From Bostrychus sinensis (Eukaryota > Chordata > Actinopteri > Gobiiformes > Eleotridae), in the NCBI GenBank assembly GCA_020698575.1, contig CM036247.1, forward strand, positions 1,756,436-1,820,435: 64,000 nt of DNA, read 5' to 3'. Of this stretch, positions 56,952 through 64,000 are shown piece by piece; the stretch's first letter is position 1; every line of letters begins with the position of its first letter. Position numbers and translations under genes: made by a program. The notes under the pieces were generated by a model, which saw nothing but the letters and a program-made list of their open reading frames with translations, did not search any database and was not told the DNA's origin.

Positions 56952-58462
56952 AATAAGGATAAAATTGCCACCAACTTACACTAGACCATATACCTGCTAA
57001 CAGATCTCACATTCCCACACGTAAGACAGCAGAAAATTGGTTTCATCTCCAACATCTAGCAGAGGAAATGGCTCCCCAACTGGATTGCGAAGTTGGATTA
57101 TTAATTGGTTATAATTGTCCTCAGACTTTACTCCCCATAGAAGTGGTCAGTGGTGAAAGAGATCAGCCATATGGACAGAAAACTGTGCTAGGATGGAGCA
57201 TTATTGAATACAGCTACTCTGAAAGTATTGATGAAGATGAGATTGGTGTAAGTCATCGTGTTATTGTGAAGCAAGTCTTGCCAGTTGTAGAAGCGTCTCA
57301 CAAACTTAAAGCTGAAGTACACTTTGTGGGTAGAAACAAAGTTAAGGAAGTGCTTATTCCAACAGAGATAATTAAGGTGCTTGAGATGGTCTTTGCTGAA
57401 AGAAATGCTGAAGATGATGTTATGTTGCAAGAGGATCTGATGTTTCTGGATAAGGTAAAAGAAGGCATAATACAAAAGCAAAGTGGTCATTTTGAGATGC
57501 CACTGCCTTTTAAGCAAGAAAGACTAAACTTACCGAACAATAAACTTTGTGCAGAACACAGACTAAGGTGCTTAGAAAGGCACCTTAAGAAACATAGTCG
57601 CTACTTCAAACATTATGTGGCGTTTATGCAGGACATAATAGAAAGAGGTGATGCTGAAAAGGTGCCAGAGACAGAAATTAGCAATCAGCCAGTATGGTAT
57701 GTTCCCCATCACGGCATGAACCATCCTCAAAACCCCAATAGAATTCGTGTGGTCTTTGATTGCTCAGCAAAGTTTCAAAATACATCTCTGAACGAGCATC
57801 TCCTGACTGGACCTGACCTCACCAATACCCTTTTAGGAGCTCTGTGTCATTTCCGAAAAGGACATGTGGCCATTATTTGTGATGTAGAGCGCATGTTCCA
57901 TCAATTTCATGTTGCTGCACAAGATCAGGACTACCTCCAATTCTTATGGTGGGAGGAAGGTAACATGGAAAAGCCACCATCAGTATTTCGCATGAAAGTC
58001 CACTTGTTTGGAGCGGCCTCTTCACCTGGATGTGCAAACTTTGGATTTAAGCATCTATCTGTAATAGGGGAGACCAAATTCAGTCAAGCCACGGTGGAGT
58101 TCATACAGCGCAACTTTTACGTGGATGATAGTTTAGCAAGTCTGAACTCTGAGGCAGAAGCTTTTCAGCTTGTAAAAGAAGAGCGAAAATTCTGTGAAAC
58201 TGGAAAGTTACATCTGCACAAATTCATTAGCAACAGCAAGAGGGTGATTGACACCATCCCAAAGGAGGAATGTGCAGCAGGAGCTACTGACCTGGACTTA
58301 GCTTTGGGAGAACCTAAGATGGAAAGGGCATTAGGGGTTGAATGGTGTGTAGCTTCAGACACATTTCAATTCAGAGTTGAGGTAAAGAGCAATCCCTTCA
58401 CAGTGGCCTCAATATTTGATCCTCTTGGATTTGTTGCCCCTTTCATTCTGGTTTACTTCTGA
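56946..58462 (+). pseudogene. BEL/Pao reverse transcriptase region (broken)
   Basis: The frame is already open at about 56946 (LPPTYTRPYIPANRSHIPTR), upstream of the Met at 57068, which indicates a frameshift from the protease frame rather than a new start. RT motifs are RIRVVFDCSAKF, ICDVERMFHQF, FRMKVHLFGAASSPG and the catalytic FYVDDSLAS (about 58115). The A17-like region follows (GVEWCVASDTFQF), then SIFDPLGFVAPFIL. The frame then ends at 58462, where the connection and most of the RNase H are missing. Confidence 0.9.
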
Positions 58463-60273
58463 CTCTACGGTCATCCTTGAATATATTAACAACAATGCAC
58501 GAAGATTTCATGTATTCGTTGCAAACAAAATTCAGCAAATCAGATTAAGCACAGAACCAAGTCAATGGTGATATGTTGCCTCTGAACAGAATCCAGCCGA
58601 TCATGCATCGCGGGGCGTCATGGCAGAGGAACTAGTGGAGTCCAACTGGTTCGCAGGGCCAAGTTTACTATGGCAAAAGGAGCTCCCTAAAGAAGATATC
58701 AAGGTGAAAGAGATTAATGTTGGAGCTCCAGAACTTAAAGTGACACAGGGTTTTACTATCAAAGCAAGGGAAGTCTCTTTTAGAGAGACTGCAAAAGTTT
58801 TTGGACTGAAAGATAGTGGTGAAAGCCATAGCAAGACTAAGACGTTGTGTAAAGCATGCAAAGGAACTCAAAAAATGACTAACGAATGTACTACAGTGAA
58901 AGAAAGGATGGAAGCTGAATTCATAATCCACACAGTTCAAAAGGAAGATTTCAGTAAGGAAATTAAGTCCCTGAAACTCAAAGCTGAAGTTAAGGCATCC
59001 CAATCTAAATTGCACCAGTTAAGTCCATACGTTGACAAGCATAATATCCTGAGGGTGGGAGGAAGACTGACTGGAGTGTCACTCCATCCCCATGTTAAAC
59101 ATCCAGCCATTCTCCCACAGGGCCATCATATATCGTGTCTACTCATTAAACACTTTCATGAAAGAATTCATCATCAAGGTCGTGGCATGACTGTTAACGA
59201 GATCCGTGCCAATGGAATTTGGATTATTGGCTGCAGCAGTGAAGTTTCAACCTTCATTTATAAATGTGTTAAATGCAGAAAATACCGGAAATGCAGTCAA
59301 GAACAAAAGATGGCTGACCTGCCGTCAGAGAATGGAAGCTACTCCTCCATTTACTTACAGCGGTGTGGACTGCTTCAGGCCATTCTGTGTAAAGGAAGGA
59401 AGGAAAGAAGTAAAGAGGTATGGACTTTTGTTCACGTGCATGTGTTCGAGAGCTATCCACATAGAGGTGCTGGAAGATCTCAGTACTGACTGTTTTCTCA
59501 ACGCACTCCGTTGCTTCATGGCAATACATGACAATGTACGACAATTGCATTGTGACCAAGGCACTAATTTTATGGGTGCAAAGAATGAATTGTTGAACTT
59601 AGAACAAGCAAGTAAAGACAAGGTAAAAGAGCTGGGCTGCAGGTTTGTTGTCAATCCACCTGCTTCCAGCCACATGAGCGGTGTCTGGGAGTGGCAGATT
59701 CGGACAATAAGAAATGTTCTAAGAGCCATCCTTGATCAATCTGCCCAAAGGTTAGACACATCATCATTGAGAACATTCATGTATGAAGCTATGGCTATAG
59801 TGAATAGTTGACCACTAACTGTGGAAAGCATCAGTGACTCTGTAGGACCAGAGCCATTAACTCCAAACCATATTTTGACAATGAAATCCACAGTAATTGC
59901 ATCACCACCAGGAGAATTTGTCAAGGAAGATCTCTACCTGCAGAAGAGATGGAAAAGAGTTCAGTATTTGGCAAATGTATTTTGGACCAGATGGAGAAGG
60001 GAATACCTGTTAAACTTGCAGCAGAGGAGTAAGTGGAATAAGTCCTGAAGAAATGCAAAGATAAATGACATTGTGCTACTTCAAGATGATGGGTTGCTAA
60101 GTCACTGGAAGCTCGCCAGAGTGGTAGAAGTTTACCCTGGAACTGATGGTCGAGTCAGAAAGATCAAGCTTCTTGTTAGTGACGCCACACCATATCACAC
60201 GGGAACATGCACATCTAAAACATTTTTAGAAAGACCAATACATAAGACAATACTTTTACTCGAAGCTGAGTAA
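58463..60273 (+). pseudogene. BEL/Pao RNase H remnant and integrase (broken)
   Basis: A short RNase H tail (DSTVILEYINN, near 58465) continues through one in-frame TGA (58570-58572) into ASEQNPADHASRG. The integrase finger is HHQGRGMTVNEIRANGIW with CVKC (about 59170-59275). A frameshift near 59330 leads to the catalytic core: FTYSGVDCFRPF, LHCDQGTNFMGAK and GVWEWQIRTIRNVL supply the three acidic positions. In-frame TGA codons at 59809-59811 and 60046-60048 interrupt the C-terminal DUF5641-like segment, which ends LLLEAE at 60273. The integrase would insert element DNA; this copy is inactive. Confidence 0.88.
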
Positions 60274-60387
60274 TGAGCAGATTTGATAAGGGCAAACAAA
60301 CATTACACTTAATTTGTCATAAGTTCATTGTTGGGTTCATTTTTATATGTAGAATCACATACTGTACCAGTAGAGTGATGGTGTGAG

Positions 60388-60698
60388 TGTAGTCGTGATT
60401 AGAGTGAGGGTCAAGACTGTAGTTGTACGCATTTCCAATAGATGGCGCTGCTGTAGTGAAGATAGATAAACATTGGCGTTTACTTTGGATATTTTATATT
60501 TGTTTATAATGTTGTAGTTTGTATTTGTTAGTGTATATATAAGTGTAAGGGTGTATGTTTATATAGGTTAAGACTGTTGAGTTAGTTTTTGCGTATATAA
60601 CTTCCACTCTTCCGGGTTTGCAAGAGAGAGCTCCGGTACGACAGACCCAACAAAGAAAATCTCAAGAGATAAAATCAAAGTTAAAAAGTTTTATCTCA
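60388..60698 (+). repeat. 3' LTR of the BEL/Pao element
   Basis: It starts TGTAGTCGTGATTAGAGTG, like the 5' LTR, and ends near TTTTATCTCA. The last 25 bases are poorly conserved between the LTRs, so the 3' edge is approximate. Confidence 0.8.
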
Positions 60699-60699
60699 G

Positions 60700-60810
60700 T
60701 GCACTCCTCCAGGGCTTTGTATCCTTGATATATATAGATACATATGTCTGGCTGGGAAGCTACAAATGAATTGCTCCTTGGGGATAAATAAAGTTTTTCT
60801 GATTCTGAAA
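60700..60810 (+). repeat. probable LINE 3' tail fragment
   Basis: GAATTGCTCCTTGGGGATAA followed by ATAAAGTTTTTCTGATTCTG resembles the 3' ends of short truncated LINE insertions common in fish (a GGGATAAATAAAGT motif before a simple tail). It is too short for clade assignment. Confidence 0.4.
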
Positions 60811-60898
60811 ACTAGATTTGGCTAAATAATGTATGTAAGCCCTATACACTAAAAAACCACAACCCCAAAAAATGTTATTAAGCAACACTAACGCTGGT

Positions 60899-60990
60899 CT
60901 CCCCCTTGAACTGCCACCTTATCGTGGTGGGGGAGTTTGAGTGCCCGAATGATCCTAGGAGCTATGTTGCCTGGGGCATTATGCCCCTGG
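60899..60990 (+). other. structured 5' leader of the LINE
   Basis: CTCCCCC (60899-60905) pairs with GGGGGAG (60929-60935), with an inner CCAC/GTGG stem (60914-60917 with 60924-60927). A second hairpin, GGGGCAttaTGCCCC, lies near 60973-60987. Some LINEs carry HDV-like self-cleaving ribozymes at this position. The stems are visible; the ribozyme idea is untested. Confidence 0.4.
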
Positions 60991-61056
60991 TAGGGTCTCC
61001 CATGGCAAACAGGTCCTAGGTGACGGGCCAGACTAAGAGCAGTTCAAAAATCCCCT

Positions 61057-63927
61057 ATGAATAGAATTATATCGAGGACCGTTACGTCGCCCGGTATGGC
61101 GCAGCCGGGGCCCCACCCTGGAGCCAGGCCTGGGGTTGGGGCTCGAATGCGAGCGCCTGGTGGCCGGGTCTTTGCCCATGGGGCCCGGCCGGGTACAACC
61201 CGAAAGAGCGACGTGGGCCCGACCTCCTGTGGGCTCACCACCCGCAGAGGAAATCGTAGGGGACCGGTGCTGTGTGGATCGGGCAGCAGTCGAAGGCGGG
61301 TGCCTCGACGACCCGGTCCCCGGACACAGCTTCTAGCTGTAGGGACATGGAATGTTACCTCACTGGGGGGGAAGGAGCCTGAGCTTGTGCGGGAGGTTGA
61401 GAGATACCGGCTAGATATAGTCGGGCTCACCTCCACGCACAGCTTGGGCTCTGAAACCCAGCTCCTCGAGAGAGGTTGGACTCTCCACCACTCTGGCGTT
61501 GCCCGCGGTGAGAGGCGGCAGGCCGGTGTGGGCTTGCTCATAGCCCCCCAGCTCAGCCGCCATGTGTTGGAGTTTACCCCAGTAAACGAGAGGGTCGCGT
61601 CCCTACGCCTTCGGGTTGGGGACAGGTCTCTTGTTGTTGTTTGTGCCTACGGGCCAAATAGCAGTACAGAGTACCCGGCCTTCTTGGGGTCCCTGGGAGG
61701 TGTACTGGAAGGTGCACCGACTGGGGACCCCATTGTTTTGCTGGGAGACTTCAACGCCCACGTGGGCGACGACAGTGATACCTGGAGGGGTGTGATTGGG
61801 AAGAACGGCCTCCCCGATCTGAACCCGAATGGTGTTTTGTTATTGGACTTCTGTGCTAGTCACAGTTTGTCCATAACGAACACCATGTTCGAGCACAGGG
61901 GTGTCCATAAGTGCACGTGGCACCAGGACACCCTAGGCCGGAGGTCGATGATCGACTTTGTAGTCGTGTCATCTGACCTTCGGCCGTGTGTTTTGGACAC
62001 TCGGGTGAAGAGAGGGGCTGAGCTGTCAACCGATCACCACCTGGTGGTGAGTTGGATCCGCTGGCAGGGAAGGAGGCCGGACAGACTCGGCAGACCCAAA
62101 CGTGTTGTGAGGGTCTGTTGGGAACGTCTGGCTGAGCCCTCTGTCAGAGGGGTCTTCAACTCCCACCTCCGGGAGAGCTTTGACCAGATCCCGAGGGAGG
62201 TTGGAGACATGGAGTCCGAGTGGACCATGTTCTCCACCTCTATTGTCAATGCAGCCGTTCGGAGCTGTGGTCGCAAGGTCTCTGGTGCCTGTCGTGGCGG
62301 CAATCCCCGAACCCGGTGGTGGACACCGGAAGTAAGGGATGTCGTCAGGCTGAAGAAGGAGTCCTATCGAGCTTGGTTGGCTTGTGGGACTCCTGAAGCA
62401 GCTGATGGGTACCGGCAGGCCAAGCGTGCTGCAGCCCAGGCGGTTGTGGAGGCAAAAACTCGGGTCTGGGAAAAGTTCGGGGAGGCCATGGAGGAGGACT
62501 ATCGGTTGGCCTCAAAGAAATTCTGGCAAACCGTCCGCCGCCTCAGGAGGGGGAAGCAGTGCTTCACCAACACTGTTTACAGTGGAGGTGGGGAGCTGTT
62601 GACCTCGACTGGGGATGTTGTCGGGCGGTGGAAGGAATACTTTGAGGATCTCCTCAATCCCACCGACACGCCTTCCATTGAGGAAGCAGAGGCTGGGGAC
62701 TCAGAGGTGGACTTGTCCATCACTCAAGCTGAAGTCACTGAGGTGGTTGGAAAGCTCCTCAGTGGCAAGGCTCCGGGGGTGGATGAGATCCGTCCTGAGT
62801 ACCTCAAGTCCCTGGATGTTGTGGGGCTGTCGTGGCTGACACGTCTCTGCAACATCGCGTGGCGGTTGGGGACAGTGCCTCTGGACTGGCAGACCGGGGT
62901 GGTGGTCCCTCTTTTTAAGAAGGGGGACCGGAGGGTGTGTTCCAACTACAGGGGGATCACACTCCTCAGCCTCCCCGGGAAAGTCTATTCCAGGGTACTG
63001 GAGAGGAGAATTCGGCCGATGGTCGAACCTCGGATTCAGGAGGAACAATGCGGTTTTCGTCCTGGCCGTGGAACAGTGGACCAGCTCTACACCCTCTATC
63101 GGGTGCTCGAGGGTTCATGGGAGTTCGCCCATCCAGTCCACATGTGTTTTGTGGATTTGGAGAAGGCGTTCGACCGTGTCCCTCGTAGCGTCCTGTGGGG
63201 GGTACTCTGGGAGTATGGGGTCCGGGGCCCTTTGCTAAGGGCTGTCCGGTCCCTGTATGACCGGAGCAGGAGCTTGGTCCGCATTGCCGGTTGTAAGTCA
63301 GACCTGTTCCCAGTGCATGTTGGACTCCGGCAGGGCTGCCCTTTGTCACCGGTTCTGTTCATTATTTTTATGGACAGAATTTCTAGGCGCAGCCAAGGGC
63401 CGGAGGGAGTCTGGTTTGGGAACCACAGGATTTCATCTCTGCTTTTTGCGGATGATGTTGTCCTGTTGGCTTCATCAAACCAGGACCTTCAGTGTGCACT
63501 GGGGCGGTTTGCGGCCGAGTGTGAAGCGGCTGGGATGAGAATCAGCACCTCCAAGTCCGAGGCCATGGTTCTCGACCGGAAAAGGGTGGCTTGCCCTCTC
63601 CAGGTTGGGGGAGAGTTCCTGCCTCAAGTGGAGGAGTTCAAGTATCTTGGGGTCTTGTTCACGAGTGAGGGAAGGATGGAACGTGAGATCGACAGACGGA
63701 TCGGTGCAGCGTCTGCAGTAATGCGGTCGTTGTATCGGTCTGTTGTGGTAAAGAAGGAGCTGAGCCAAAAGGCAAAGCTCTCGATTTACCGGTCGATCTA
63801 CGTTCCTACTCTCACCTATGGTCATGAGCTTTGGGTCATGACCGAAAGGACAAGATCCCAGATACAAGCGGCCGAAATGAGGTTCCTCCGCAGGGTGGCT
63901 GGGCGCTCCCTTAGAGAGTTAAGGTGA
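61057..63927 (+). CDS. LINE endonuclease/reverse transcriptase ORF (956 codons, frameshifted near the end)
   Basis: Residues 1-85 are a Gly/Arg/Pro-rich leader, which may be 5' UTR read through; a start nearer LLAVGTWNVTSLGG (about 61330) is possible. The EEP endonuclease (about 90-330) shows GTWNVTSLGG, LLGDFNAHVGDD, MIDFVVVSSDL and STDHHLVV. The RT (about 560-860) shows GKAPGVDEIRPEYL, VPLFKKGDRRVCSNYRGITL, CGFRPGRGTVDQL, VDLEKAFDRVP, GLRQGCPLSPVLF and the catalytic LLFADDVVLLAS. The frame ends with SLRELR and TGA at 63925-63927. The familiar C-terminal text resumes in another frame (EELGVEPLLLHIERSQLR) to the window edge, so a small indel lies near 63920. The protein nicks DNA and reverse-transcribes its RNA at the target. 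Confidence 0.9.
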   Translation: MNRIISRTVTSPGMAQPGPHPGARPGVGARMRAPGGRVFAHGARPGTTRKSDVGPTSCGLTTRRGNRRGPVLCGSGSSRRRVPRRPGPRTQLLAVGTWNVTSLGGKEPELVREVERYRLDIVGLTSTHSLGSETQLLERGWTLHHSGVARGERRQAGVGLLIAPQLSRHVLEFTPVNERVASLRLRVGDRSLVVVCAYGPNSSTEYPAFLGSLGGVLEGAPTGDPIVLLGDFNAHVGDDSDTWRGVIGKNGLPDLNPNGVLLLDFCASHSLSITNTMFEHRGVHKCTWHQDTLGRRSMIDFVVVSSDLRPCVLDTRVKRGAELSTDHHLVVSWIRWQGRRPDRLGRPKRVVRVCWERLAEPSVRGVFNSHLRESFDQIPREVGDMESEWTMFSTSIVNAAVRSCGRKVSGACRGGNPRTRWWTPEVRDVVRLKKESYRAWLACGTPEAADGYRQAKRAAAQAVVEAKTRVWEKFGEAMEEDYRLASKKFWQTVRRLRRGKQCFTNTVYSGGGELLTSTGDVVGRWKEYFEDLLNPTDTPSIEEAEAGDSEVDLSITQAEVTEVVGKLLSGKAPGVDEIRPEYLKSLDVVGLSWLTRLCNIAWRLGTVPLDWQTGVVVPLFKKGDRRVCSNYRGITLLSLPGKVYSRVLERRIRPMVEPRIQEEQCGFRPGRGTVDQLYTLYRVLEGSWEFAHPVHMCFVDLEKAFDRVPRSVLWGVLWEYGVRGPLLRAVRSLYDRSRSLVRIAGCKSDLFPVHVGLRQGCPLSPVLFIIFMDRISRRSQGPEGVWFGNHRISSLLFADDVVLLASSNQDLQCALGRFAAECEAAGMRISTSKSEAMVLDRKRVACPLQVGGEFLPQVEEFKYLGVLFTSEGRMEREIDRRIGAASAVMRSLYRSVVVKKELSQKAKLSIYRSIYVPTLTYGHELWVMTERTRSQIQAAEMRFLRRVAGRSLRELR

Positions 63928-64000
63928 GGAGCTCTGTCACACGGGAGGAGCTCGGAGTAGAGCCGCTGCTCCTCCACATCGAGAGGAGTCAGTTGAGGTG

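Larger units (their letters stand above)
53542..60698 (+). mobile_element. BEL/Pao LTR retrotransposon, decayed
   Basis: Two direct repeats (about 53542-53836 and 60388-60698) bracket gag-protease-RT-integrase text in BEL/Pao order on the plus strand. The RT active site is YVDD followed by a peptidase-A17-type region; the protease has DTQSD; the integrase has an HHCC finger and a DDE core with DUF5641-like C-terminus. Stops, frameshifts and a deletion in the RNase H region make it inert. No clean target duplication was found at the LTR edges, so the edges may be off by a few bases. Confidence 0.9.
60894..64000 (+). mobile_element. non-LTR retrotransposon (EN + RT), nearly intact, runs off the window
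   Basis: The 5' leader begins near 60894 with a structured GC-rich sequence (CCCCCTTGAACTGCCACC), followed by one long ORF from 61057. The GC content is much higher than in the flanks, and there are few lesions, so it is the youngest element in the window. No ORF1 or RNase H was seen. The clade is uncertain (RTE-like or related). The 3' end lies beyond base 64000. Confidence 0.92.

Noticed and set aside
61044..61541. Minus-strand frame of 165 codons over the LINE leader
   Set aside because: It is a GC-rich shadow of the plus-strand LINE ORF with no family resemblance.

Overview
The window is vertebrate, almost certainly teleost, nuclear DNA. Supporting this are degenerate fish-type LINEs (L1-, L2- and I-like), a tRNA-derived SINE, a BEL/Pao LTR element, several hAT relics, and a C2H2 zinc-finger cluster with spliced exons. 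There is no prokaryotic gene organisation. Almost everything readable is mobile, duplicated or tandemly repeated. Only the zinc-finger copies and a few exon or promoter pieces look like host genes.

Layout. 1-1340: minus-strand relic of a DDE-transposase-like gene. 1650-3125: 3' end of an L1-type LINE. 4590-5561 and 12423-14309: two minus-strand paralogous C2H2 zinc-finger genes sharing exon and intron sequence, each broken by its own frameshifts. Between them lie a possible hAT-type insertion, a MITE with long terminal inverted repeats, and two fused copies of one hAT transposon (a decayed full-length copy and an internally deleted one). 15640-16700: 5' part of an L2-type LINE with an SGNH-esterase ORF1. 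17332-20105: a 9-bp minisatellite, then a 1.9-kb 11-bp minisatellite enclosed by inverted arms. 20995-23599: a multi-exon transposon-type gene with DUF4806-like C-terminal exons and an RS-dipeptide repeat. 24377-25107: a hAT MITE with a perfect 8-bp target duplication that covers a candidate splice donor.

25862-45286 is one tandem array, 19.4 kb long, of a 12-bp unit (GAGGCAGAGACT). Its core is homogeneous (about 31.35-44.7 kb) and carries about fifty 13-bp units. Both edges are diverged and share older variants. One strand is open in all three frames, so 5,000-residue ORFs appear; they are treated here as artefacts.

45290-47548 holds exon and promoter signals of a plus-strand host gene: a ZNF143-like motif, GC-box repeats, three CCAAT boxes and a 5' splice donor. 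48002-52640: minus-strand I-type LINE with an internal deletion. 53111-53432: SINE. 53542-60698: decayed BEL/Pao element with two LTRs. 60894-64000: nearly intact plus-strand LINE running off the window.

No working multi-gene pathway is visible. What the parts share is mobile-element insertion plus repeat turnover: tandem duplication of fingers, satellite homogenisation, and nested or fused transposons around host exons.
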